DNA of 64,000 nt, taken from positions 4,092,001-4,156,000 of the forward strand of contig BCHX01000004.1 of the NCBI GenBank assembly GCA_001599755.1, given 5' to 3'. The notes under the pieces were generated by a model. It searched no databases, had not been told where the DNA came from, and saw only the letters and a program-made list of their open reading frames with translations. The DNA comes from Gliomastix tumulicola. Lineage: Eukaryota > Ascomycota > Sordariomycetes > Hypocreales > Bionectriaceae. The first letter of the stretch is position 1; the number at the start of each line of letters is the position of its first letter. The translations under genes and the position numbers were made by a program. Shown in pieces: positions 22,201 to 33,391 of this stretch.

Positions 22201-25200
22201 GACAGGCCCAGACGTCAAATCGGCATTGATCAGAACGTACCAGACCAATCAGCGTCCTCGCTCTCCCTCTTTGGGTAAAGATACATGGCGTGCCATGGCG
22301 GGCATGGTTGGGGTCAGAGGGGGAGAGGGGGAGGGGGGGGCGTGTCTTGTCTCCCTGAAGAGCCAAGATGTCGCCCTCACGGCCAAGAGCGCCTGGATTC
22401 CAAGGCGTCCTCCCCCCAAGTCTCAAGGCCAGTCCAGCCCCCATTGGCAAATGCTAGTGCGGAAGGGTATTTTCGGGGACGCAAAGTGCATTTGTTGGTG
22501 ACGGGAGCAAAATGGCCGCAGAATACTGGAGTCTATCCTCGGCGGGCTGGACACGGGGACGATGCAGCCAGGGTCCTGCTGGCGTGGAAGTGGTCGGGGG
22601 AGAAGAAACCACGCAAGCATCCAAGACAATACGGTCATCAATGATACGTCGTTTTGGGTAAGTGGCTATTATTCGATATTCCTCACCGCCGATCGCCAGT
22701 CCGCCGTTCCATCTACACGGTTCGAAAGCTTCTCGAAGTTTCAAGAGAGGGGGCTGGGTCGAAATAGCCTCACAGTCCAGGGGCAAAATGCTTCAGGTAC
22801 ATGCTATCAGGTACCTACCGCCGAGGGTCCAAAATCAGGTTTGACTCCTGGTCCTTCGAGTCAGGCAGCTACCGCGGGAAAAGGAAAAAAAAAAAATCTT
22901 TCTGATACCATGACTGCTCGAAAGGGGCAACCGATACGTCGAGCACAACGCGAGGACGAAATCCATCAAAAGTGAGGCTAAAGTTGAAGGACGTAGGTAG
23001 ACCCTTCGTCTGACGCCCTGCATGTCATGACATCATGGGCCATTGTCCCATCCTCGGATCCTTCCCCCCAGAGCCGGCTCCAATTTGAATTCCTCGACTG
23101 CCTATTCGGCGTCAAGCTCGAGAAGTAACGAAAAAATTCAATAGCTAAGGTATCATCCATCCCAACCAGCAACTTTGTTTGGGGGAGGGGCGGGCGGGCA
23201 AAATGGTGCCGATCGGCTTCGCCGTGGGGAGTGGAGGCCAAGACAAACATCACGGCCAGAGTCCCGAGTTCTTCCTCGATTTTCGCCCGCCGCCATTGGA
23301 TGCAACAAATGCCTCTCGGAACGAATATCGATCGTCCAGTTCTAGAATGCGTCGTTCACGAGGCCTTTTCCTGCTTTTCCTTCTCCGTCTTTCTCCTGTG
23401 AACGGGGGACCCAATTCGCTCGCCAGACGTGCCGTCTCTTCATGCATTCAGGGTCGGTGGTCCCCACGGGAACTGAATCGCCAGTCCAGTTCCACCACCG
23501 CGGATCCGCTGCTTTTCTCTCTCTGATATCTGTGTGTGACGGGCGGTTTCGCCGTTTCGGTGTGCCAATTGGGAATACCCATAGAAGGCGTGTGGCCCTG
23601 GACCAGCTGGCCGCCACCAGTGCTCTCCACCACACTCTCCATCGGTCGGAGTCGGCACAGGCAAAAGTCTGCCGACCAGCGAAGAACTAGCGGTGTCTGC
23701 TGTCGCTGTTCAGATTGGGCAACTGCTAACGAAATTCTCCTACGGACCGGACTTTCTAACGAGGTGGCCACTCCAGGTACGTGGAAACACCCTCAAACGA
23801 GAGTCCACATGGCAACGCTGCTGGCTGGGATAAACAGCCGTGTGCTATGAGCCATTTTGTTGTACGACCACGAGGGGGGGGGCTCGTCGCTCGCGCCCTC
23901 GTTTCATGTTAGTCCAGGCCGTGTGCCGCCGCCCGGTGGTTCAGGTAACGGGCACCACGCCAGCCAGCCTTGTGGCATGGCTCAAGCGTCATCTTCGTCA
24001 ACAGGTTCGTCGATAAGCAAGCCGTCCCAGGCAAGGGGTGCTCACGAGCCGTCACAGCCGTCCCTGCCGATGCCGAGCCCCGACTTGGTGGGAGGGCAAA
24101 CCTCGGGCGAGTCAAGAAATGAACATCATCTACTATTCCCAGCCTTATTACCCGTAGCCTGTGCATAACAACCTCAGGTCGGTGATCTAAAGGACCGCTC
24201 CCCCGTTGATATCGGCCGTAAGACCAAAAACAAGAAAGGATGGAAAAAAAAAGCTACGATATGCACGAGGGTGGTTTCCACACGAAACACCGCCGGAGAG
24301 CCTCCCGCAAATCATCGTAAAGCAATTTGCTATTAGCATTAGCAGCAGGACCGGTTAGGAGCCGGCACCGGCAATGCGCTTGGCGCCCATCCCACCATTC
24401 CACTACGGGCTGCAGGATGAGAATCTTCATCCCAGGTGTGAGGGATCAGCGACCAACGCGCTCCAGGCGCGCTGAACACGACGACAGAATTCTCCAGACT
24501 TTTTTTTATCCGTTCCCCATCGTCATCTCAGAAGAGGCAAACGATAGAGAGCACTAGACGATAGCGTGTCCGATGACGATGAAGTCCAGGAAGAAAAAGC
24601 CGTGCGCGAAATTTCTGATATTCGGCTGCCTAGCCGTGGGCGGCCTCACATACATACGAGACAGAGCAAGAGACTACATCCCGCGCCGGCCCCCTTTTTT
24701 TTTACGGCTCTCCCCCAACAGCTAAGCTGCAAGTCACGCGTCTGGGAATTTCAACACGACGCACCAACGCGTCATATCGACCAGGGTTTGGGAATGACGG
24801 TATTCCGAAATCAGCGCGAGCCGCCATGTGGACAGCTTCAAAATGAGGGTGTGTGGGTGGGTGGGTGGACAAAGAAGCCTCACGAGCCGCCTTACCCAGG
24901 GAACCTGCGTGCAGACGAAATTATTACGACGAAGCTACTATAATAGCACGTATCCCGTAAACCATAAGATAAGTAGTAGATAATGAACCATGTGCCGCTC
25001 CTGCCGGCTTTCGCAGCCGGGCGCTGAAGCAGAAGAAGTGCCCTTTGATTTGGGAGTGCTGGCTTGTACTCGTAGGCGAGCTCTTTCTCCTCGGTACCGC
25101 ACTAACAAGTTGAGGCGACAATGCCAAAATGTCCAGATGCCGACTAACCGATTCTCCAACAGGGAAGACCCATGTCCAGAGGTCAGTGCAGGCCTACTAG

Positions 25201-26080
25201 TCCATCTTCAGTCCAGTGCTGTCGCTGCTGCACTTGGACGGCAAAGAAATCATCATTACATGTTATTACACGAACAGGAAACAGGAAGCAGAAAAGAAAA
25301 ATCCTTTTCATCATGACTGATGACCAGGGGGAGGCAGGGATGAATGGGCATGGCATGGGGTCCCATCCGACCCAAATGCAGGCTTGACTGAAACCCCGAT
25401 GCATTCTTCCTTTTTAAGCTTGAAAACAAGAATTTAGCCAGCCAGAGACATCGTGGTATTACGCCAGAGGCCGGGAGGGAAGGTACCTATCTTTCGCGGC
25501 AGAAGTCACATGGTGCGTGTGACGCGAAAGGCGAGAGGAATCCCTGGTCCTAGCCCCTTGCTCTGCGGGCAAACGAAAGCTGGCTGGACAAGGGGCCGAT
25601 GATGTGCATGCCCCTGCTGGCTCTCTTTTTGCGTTATTCGACCCATTGTCCAATGACAGCCGAGGTGTTTATTCCGTTCGCCTCGAATTCACTTTCCGCC
25701 CTGTTTTCCATCGTCATGCAGTGGAATTAGCCACGCTCTGGTCCTCGTATGTCAAAGGCGGCCGACCAGTCTCGAAAACGCGCAACTCTCACTCAGGACC
25801 GCAGGCCCTGTCTTCAACTCGTCCCATGACCTGGGAAATGCAATGCTCGATCCAACCAGACCAGCCCTTCCCATCCTTGGCGTCCTCCATCTCCGCGATG
25901 TTCCCCCATCCACAGGATCTCTTGGCCCATTTTCGGGTCTGTAGTGGGCGTCCGCCAAGTGATTCCTGTGTCCTGTGCGTATATGAGAGAGAGGGAGGGG
26001 AACGCACTGACGAACGTGTCTGGATGCGGCGTTTTGTCTCTCGCAGCCCTCGACGAAGGGGGAAAAAAAAAAACTAAACT

Positions 26081-26098
26081 GTCTTGTCTTGTCTTGTC
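26081..26098. repeat. GTCTT pentanucleotide repeat
   Basis: Three and a half GTCTT units in non-coding sequence. Confidence 0.8.
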
Positions 26099-26362
26099 CC
26101 TCTTTTCGGCGGCCTCCCACCTCCCGGCCGATTAGACTACATGGCCAAGACGTCGTAAGAAGAAGAAAAAACAAAATGATTCTGAAACATCAGGGGGGCG
26201 TGTGCAGAGGACGACGGGGGGGGAAGAGAGAGAGAGGCTCAGAGAGACATCGGTGGTGCGACCGTGCATACCAGAGACAAGCTGTAGAGACAAGAAAGCA
26301 AGGCCCGGCTGTGGTACCTGTCGATGAGACCGGGTGAAACCTGTAGACGATCGCCCCCTCCT

Positions 26363-26388
26363 CGTTGCGTTGCGTTGCGTTGCGTTGC
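26363..26388. repeat. CGTTG pentanucleotide repeat
   Basis: Five tandem CGTTG units in non-coding sequence between pma1 and seb1. Confidence 0.85.
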
Positions 26389-27597
26389 TAGGGTGGCCGG
26401 GAGTTGTCGAGCTCTTCTTCAGCGGTCCCGTCGGTGTCCATGAGACATCTGGACGATGAGGCATGAGTATCGTTACTCACGCCACGCGATCGGGCAGAGG
26501 TTCGCGCGTATGTCAGCTAGCGTTTCCATTGACAGGGGGGGACCTGCGTCAAGTGATGAAGACAGGCGAAGGAAGTCAGCTCTGAGGACATGGTTCGATT
26601 CCTTGAGGAACACCTCCGGTCGTGATGCGGACGGACGGATGGCCTCAACGAGGTCTAGATGTGACGTGGTATAGGGTAGGTAAGTAGCTTGCATGAAGTC
26701 GAGATGCCGAAGGATCCCCATCCTGCGTGTTTCGAGGCCACAGCTTCATCTACAGGCATGTATGTTACAGTTGTTCTACCCTCCAGTGGGAATGTTGGGA
26801 GCAGATCCAGAGCAGTCCATCTTATTCGCGGCCTCGGGACCTGTCGAGTCTACCTCAATTGTCGCCATCGTCTTCTAATCTCCCAGTCGTATCTGCCATT
26901 ATCACCTATATATGTCCTGGTATGCACGTGAACATCATGCATTATGCTAAACTACATTGACACGTGAAAGACGACGACGACTAACTCTTGCTGACAATAT
27001 ACTTATGACGAGCTAACCGAGGCAAAGATAAGAAAACTATTGTGAACTCAACCAGAAACGATCATGCTGAAGACGGCCAGCAGAGGTAGGAGATTCAGGG
27101 TAGGTACTAGTAGTGCTGCCAAGTGGTTCATCACGAATGGAAGCCATGGATCTGATATTAAAGCATGCCAATTGAGGTACGATAAGAATGAGTATACTAA
27201 AGAGAGCTTCGACACTCCTAGAACCATAGACCAACTCTCAACTGAGGAAAGAGCTTGGTACGCTCGTGGCTCTGTTGTCTCCTATAATATTCGAGGCCAT
27301 CATATATACATCGGCTCCAACCAGAGCTGAATCTGCAAACCTCTCATGAAACGTAACGAGTCTTCCCAGCCCGATAACCCATGCCTTAGGCCCGAAGCTC
27401 TGGCATCCATCCTGTGACGATACCAGGGAAATGCTGCCCTGATACATGTCGCTGCTGTAACAACACAAAAGTCCGCCAATACCCTGGGTCACGAGAGTCC
27501 GATAACTCCCCCATGAGACCCAACAAATAACGCCGTCGCATGACCACAGAATACCACCTCCCTCAGACGTATCTCGTTAGGCAGTTCTCGCGAACCC

Positions 27598-30160
27598 CTA
27601 TGCCCACTTGCCTCCGTGTCCACCATTGGTCGGGTCTGGGAACGAGAAGCCGGCGGGAAAGTTGGGCATCCCGTTGGGCAGGGTGCCTATTCCAAACGGG
27701 AAGCCTTGAACAACGGGCTGCTGCGGGCCCTCCTCATTCTGCGGACCAGGACCGTTCCTCCGCTGATGCTGGTTCTGATGGTTGTCGTCGTCCCGGTCTC
27801 GGCCTCGAGACCAGCCGCCGCCGCCGCCGCCGCCTCCGCCGCTTCCGTTGTGACCACCGTCTTCACGATTCCGGGTCGACTTGGGTCCGTTGGCGCCGCC
27901 CTTATCCGTCTGCATTCGGCGACTTATCGCCTTTGACGAGACTCCAGCTCCGATCTCGATATCCGGCTCCTCAACAACAAGGCCGGTCACGATGGGCTTG
28001 CCGCCGCTGCCGCCATGGGGAGCCGTCAGCATCCACTTGCGATCAGCCTCGGTCAACCGGTGAATAGGAATGATGCTAACTCCCGTGGAGTAGTCGCTGC
28101 AGTCTCGAGGGCCAAAACCAACGCCCCAGCGTGTCTGTAGATAGAACATGTTAGCTGTGTATCAACACTCCAAAGCAAGGCAATGAAACCTACCCTGAGT
28201 GGGAGATCGAGCAATCGATTCTCTTCCGTGTTTTCCTTTGCAGTGAGAGCATCCTTCCTCGTCAGCATCTTGACAAAGGCGTGACGCTTGTCCTTGTTGA
28301 CAATGCAGGTTTGCACAGTGCCGAAGCGGGTAAAGACGCTTCGCAACTCCTGCTCGGAGCATCTGTATCGAGAGTCAATCATCAAGTCACACAAGTTTCG
28401 AGGGACAAGTCATGGCGTCGGGTACTCACGTCACTCCGCCTACAAAAAGAGTGCGGCTTAAGACTTTGATACTGCCATCAGGCAGATTCGGGTCGAAGTC
28501 AGTCCACTTGGCTCCGGGGGAAGGACTCTGACCGTGCCTTCGAGGGGGGCTACGATCTCGGTATTCGCCCCCTCTCCGGTTGCGGTCATCGTCACGGCCT
28601 CGTTGCGGAGAGTTACGGCCATAGTCCACTCTATCACGTCCATTGCGATCGGACCCTCGACCCCAGCCACGGTCAGGCGATCTGGATCTCGACCGTCCAC
28701 CACCATATCTAGGAGATCTCACACCATCATTGCCGTACCAGTCGCGGCTCTGCTCCTGCGTTGGAGCAGCAGCGCCCCAGGGTTGGCCAGAAACATACGG
28801 AGACTGCTGGGATGGGTTGGGAGCTTGAGCTGCCGGGGCGCCGGCGTTGGCACCTGCGCCGCCGCTCATGCTCTGGAGCAAAGCCGGAATCTTATCAAAT
28901 GGGATACCCTGGTCGGCCAAGGCCTTAATGAGCAGAATCTGCTGTTGTGTGTTCGGATCCAGGGCGCCGCCAGCGGCCGCCGCACCACCAGGGGCCGCAT
29001 TGGGGAAATTACTCGCGGCTGGTGGCGGAACAGCTGAGTTGCTCATAGAGGGGATGGAGAAAGGAAGTGAGACGGGGGCGTTTACAGCGGCCTGAGGGCC
29101 AGCATGATACGAAGCCGTCTGCGGCGGCTGTGCCTGTGGTGCCGAGGGTTGTGCTGGCTGCGAAAGACCAGCCAAGACACCCGGCAGGTTAAAGGAGGCT
29201 GCAGGGGCGGGCAAGTTCGGTGTGCTCGCCGGAGCCGTGGTGTTTTGTCGGGCAATATTAGCCAACGCATCCAGGATAGACTGGCCGCTCTGCGCAGGAG
29301 CCGGCGCGGCGGCGGATGGTTTGGTGCCCAATGACGCAAGCAGGTTGGGAGGAGGGCTGCCCGGCGGTGTAGTAGACGTATCTGGGTGTGATATGTGAGA
29401 TGAGGCCTCGAAGCTAAGTGAGTGCCAGGTGGACGTACTAGTTGGACGGGGGGCATTGATCTTCTGCTTGAAGGACTCTAGCATAGCTGGCGGGAAGGTC
29501 TGTCCCTTCTCCCAGATATCAAGTAGTTTCTTAATCTTCTCCTACAGGGCAAAGGTTGGTAAGTGAGTGTCGACGCGAGAAAACCGGCAGGCAAGTCTAT
29601 ATGCAACGTGGGGGGATGTTTGGCGTTTCGAGACAATTCGCGCGAGCGGCTGGGCCGAGAGCGCGGACACTAGGCTGCGTAACAACCTCTCTTCTCTAGG
29701 TGGCTGTAGAATCAAGACCAACAGTTGCTTACCTTGTGCTCGTCGGGAGCGGACTGTAGGATATCATTCATCAACACGGGCATCAACTCTGTCACCCTGT
29801 TGACGCCCGCTCCGTAGGTGCCGTCTGGGGCGGAGCTGTTTATTTCTTGTCCCTGGGCTTTGGCCTGCTCAAGCCATTTTCGCGTTACGGAGTCTACGAC
29901 GTAAAGAACCCCTAGTTTGTGTGTTCCTGGCGTCTTTTTGAAGTGGGTGTAGATTTTCTGGATGAGGACCGACTCGGACTGTTATCAAGAGCTGGTTAGT
30001 ATGTTGTGCTTCTTCGTGAACAGAAACTATGGTAACGTGCCTGAATGTTCGAGAGACAGAGAGATGTCAAACTGGTGATACGTGATCCGGAGACGCCCGG
30101 CGGTTTCAAGTTGAGCATGGCCTGGAGGCCAGTCTCGAGGTCCGTTACTGCGGATGCCAT
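27598..30160 (-). CDS. seb1: Nrd1/Seb1-type transcription termination factor (CID + RRM)
   Basis: Exons 30041-30160, 29733-29978, 28430-29541, 28194-28362 and 27598-28134 give 727 residues. The first 150 or so form a CTD-interacting domain (SESVLIQKIYTHFKKTPGTH, VLYVVDSVTRKWL) that binds the phosphorylated RNA polymerase II tail. A long Pro/Ala/Gln-rich linker and an RS/RG-rich stretch follow, then an RRM (about 485-560: RTLFVGGVT, CIVNKDKRHAFVKML) and the conserved TRWGVGFGPRDCSDY segment, then a Gly/Asp-rich tail. It acts in the nucleus in RNA 3'-end formation and termination. Intron 1 must use a GC donor (CAG|GCACGT) to keep the CID intact. A further in-frame 57-bp intron (29382-29438) is possible, which would give 708 residues. 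Confidence 0.92.
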
Positions 30161-31779
30161 GGTCCAAGACAGTGCCGCGCGGCGCACTTTGCCCCGTGAT
30201 GTACGCGACTCGCAAAGTAAATGCCCAACACAAGTGATGGTGTACGGTCTCTCAGGTGTTCCCTCTCCCGACGTCACGAGGATGTGTGTGTGTGTGTGCC
30301 CGGGAGTCGAATGGTCTAGGGGAATCCGCGATCCTTTACAAGAAAGCCAGCCCGCAGTAGATGAAGCCTTTTACAACGCCACGGGATACGAGAAAGGCGC
30401 AGAGTATTGCGCGATGTTCGTTGTCGGCGGATGACAGAGTACGGCTCCTCGCAAACCAGGTCGCGAAAAATTCTACTGGTGGTTCACAGCGAACAGAACG
30501 GTTACCGCGACGAGGTCCAGGTCCACCGTGAGGATTTAGATGGCCAGATGGTCTAGAGGTGGTTTGAGAAACCCTCGGAGCTCGCACTGGGAAATGTACG
30601 AGATGAACGGGTCGAGGGCGTTCGAGTTGGTGATGATGTTGTTGGGTGAAGCGATGCAAGATGGAGGGTGGAGGAGGGAGAAAAATGCCGCCCACTCGAG
30701 AGGGGAGACCAAGATTAAAAATCGTGCCAGTTGGTCCCAGCCACGCAGCTCAGCCACAACGGTACGTACCTCGGTGATTTCCTCCCGAAGTTTTGCCCAC
30801 AATTGCTTGCAACATCAGCCTCACAAACAATTATCCGCCGTTGATGTGGTCTAATAAGCTGTCATTGCCTGTAAGTACTAAACTAAATCATTGATTGTCT
30901 GCTACGGCAGATTGTTGTCTTGAACAAACTGGCACCTCTGCATTCTCTCGTAAGGCCACACGCGACACCTTTTGGGACGACGTGGCAAACGTACATGTCA
31001 GCTTGACGCTGTCATCTTGGCCTTTTTGCCATCCACTCGACCGAAGCGGCACATCATCTGGGGTCCGGAGAATGAATCAGGCCATGAACAGCTTCTTGCG
31101 GAGAGTGCATTAGCTCCCCGTCTGGAAAGGCCGTCATCATGCAGGTAAGGTAGTATTATTGGTTCATGCATGTGTTTTTGCCTCTATCTGGACTATCCTG
31201 GAGGCGCGGGAGGAGTTGTCGCTCTACCAATGCCATCTCTGTGCAGTTTCGTTTCCCAACAAAAAACCTGGTGTCACTGAAGCCGTTAACGCTTGGACTC
31301 AAGTATCGCCCAACAACGCATCAAAGACGGACCGTACAGCTGCACCGTCAATGCGACCGAACGTGCCCATGTGACATCAATTGTTCGTTCACGCAGACGT
31401 ACGGGATGTAGAGCAGCATCCGGTGTCCGTCAATAGTACTAGTAGTTTGTCCCGTCACGCAATCTGGAGGTCATCGTGGATCTGGTCGTGGCTGGAAATA
31501 AGATACTTCTAGCTCACCTTAAAACGGTAGTGCGGCGATGTACCCACACCCCTGCAGCCACTGACAGCACCATCAGAGGAAGGTCCGGCAATCCAGAAGC
31601 TATTACCAGCAGTTGCAAGGGTCCGGCGCCAGACTTTTCTTCCGCCGGCTGCGTCTTTTTCATTTCTCCCATCCCTTCGCCCGACCACTCCATTCCTCCA
31701 ACCTACCCCTTCTTTGATTCTTTCCCCAGACTCATCTTGTCCTCCATCCTGCCTATAAGCCAGATTGTTTCTTATCACA
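30161..31779. other. Divergent intergenic region between seb1 and citrate synthase
   Basis: No gene recognised. A short GT run lies near 30283-30297, and the right end is strongly pyrimidine-rich (about 31630-31740), consistent with the promoter of a highly expressed gene. Confidence 0.6.
31630..31760 (+). promoter_or_regulatory. Pyrimidine-rich promoter/leader of citrate synthase
   Basis: A long C/T-rich stretch ends shortly before the ATG at 31780, typical of transcription start regions of abundant fungal transcripts. A CTATAAGC sequence lies near 31753 but is close to the ATG for a TATA box. Confidence 0.4.
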
Positions 31780-32538
31780 ATGGCTTCCATCGGTCGTCTT
31801 AGCAACTCTGCCCTGAGGGCTTCCCTCCGAACTCCTGCCTTTGCTGGCCGGGCTTCGGCTTTCAACGCTGCGCGATGCTACTCCGCGAAGGCCAAGGTAC
31901 GCACTCAGCCAACGCGCAATTGCCATCAATTGGCCTCGAGGGAGATCCCAGACTAATGCCCGCGTCCAGACCCTCAAGGAGACCTTCGCCGACCAGATCC
32001 CCGAGAAGGTTGAGCAGATCAAGGCCCTCCGAAAGTCAGTACATCGAACCCCCGTCGCGCTCGGCGCGCGTCTGCTAACGACGGTTTGAACAACAGGGAG
32101 CACGGTTCCAAGGTCATCGACAAGGTCACCCTCGACCAGGTCTATGGCGGTGCCCGTGGCATCAAGGCCCTCGTCTGGGAGGGTTCCGTCCTCGACTCTG
32201 AGGAGGGTATCCGCTTCCGTGGCAAGACCATCCCTGAGGTCCAGGAGCTTCTCCCCAAGGCCCCCGGCGGCAAGGAGCCCCTTCCCGAGGGTCTCTTCTG
32301 GCTTCTCCTGACCGGCGAGGTCCCCTCCGAGCAGCAGGTCCGCGACCTCTCGGCTGAGTGGGCTGCCCGCTCCGACATTCCCAAGTTCGTCGAGGAGCTC
32401 ATCGACCACTGCCCTACCGACCTCCACCCCATGGCTCAGTTCTCCCTGGCCGTGACCGCCCTCGAGCACACCTCTTCCTTCGCTAAGGCCTACGCCAAGG
32501 GTGTTCACAAGAAGGACTACTGGACCTACACCTTTGAG

Positions 32539-32577
<39 letters not shown>

Positions 32578-33391
32578 TCGCGTATCTACCAGAACGTCTT
32601 CAAGGGCGGCAAGGTTGCTGCCATCCAGAAGGACAAGGACTACTCATTCAACTTCGCCAACCAGCTCGGCTTCGGCGAGAACACCAACTTCGTCGAGCTC
32701 CTCCGTCTCTACCTCACCATCCACACCGACCACGAGGGTGGCAACGTCTCTGCCCACACCACTCACCTGGTCGGCAGTGCTCTCAGCTCTCCCTTCCTCT
32801 CCCTCGCTGCTGGTCTCAACGGTCTCGCCGGCCCCCTCCACGGTCTCGCCAACCAGGAGGTTCTCAACTGGCTCACTGAGTTCAAGAACAACGTTGGTGA
32901 CGACCTGAGCGACAAGTCCATCACCGACTACCTCTGGTCCACCCTCAACGCCGGCCGTGTCGTCCCCGGTTACGGCCACGCCGTCCTCCGCAAGACCGAT
33001 CCCCGCTACACTGCCCAGCGCGAGTTCGCCCTCAGTAAGTAGACGTCTACAAGTCTGTAGTTGATTGCATTGTTTGCTAACCCCTTCCGCAGAGCACCTT
33101 CCTGAGGACCCCCTGTTCAAGCTTGTCAGCCAGGTCTACAAGATCGCCCCTGGCGTTCTGACTGAGCACGGCAAGACCAAGAACCCCTTCCCCAACGTCG
33201 ATGCCCACTCCGGTGTTCTCCTGCAGTACTACGGCCTGACTGAGGCCAACTACTACACCGTCCTCTTCGGTGTGTCCCGCGCCATCGGTGTCCTGCCCCA
33301 GCTCATCATCGACCGTGCTTTCGGCTCCCCCATCGAGCGCCCCAAGTCCTTCTCTACCGAGAAGTGGATCGAGATTGTCAAGAAGCTGTAA
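31780..33391 (+). CDS. cit1: Mitochondrial citrate synthase
   Basis: Exons 31780-31896, 31970-32034, 32097-33034 and 33093-33391 give 472 residues, the normal length for the mitochondrial enzyme. It condenses acetyl-CoA with oxaloacetate to citrate in the matrix. The N-terminus (about 1-35, rich in Arg, Ser and Ala, ending ARCYSAKAK) is a mitochondrial presequence. Active-site segments are HTDHEGGNVSAHTTHL, VPGYGHAVLRKTDPRY and NVDAHSGVLLQYYG, which supply the two histidines and the aspartate. Codon use is strongly biased to C-ending codons, indicating high expression. The carrier YHM2, which exports citrate, is the next gene on the same strand 2.2 kb downstream. Confidence 0.97.

Larger units (their letters stand above)
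18964..27597. other. 8.6-kb gene-free region upstream of pma1
   Basis: No open frame has convincing protein character: the longest are under about 180 codons, overlap on all frames and lack domains. The content is pyrimidine/purine tracts, homopolymers and short tandem repeats (26081-26098, 26363-26388). It contains the pma1 promoter at its left end and the seb1 3' flank at its right end. Long non-coding transcripts, distant pma1 control elements or decayed mobile DNA could be here but cannot be recognised by eye. Confidence 0.5.

Noticed and set aside
26580..26610. GGTTCGATTCC T-loop-like sequence
   Set aside because: The flanking bases do not form a T stem and no tRNA cloverleaf is possible.
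31753..32508. 251-codon open frame on the minus strand
   Set aside because: Antisense to citrate synthase exons and introns.
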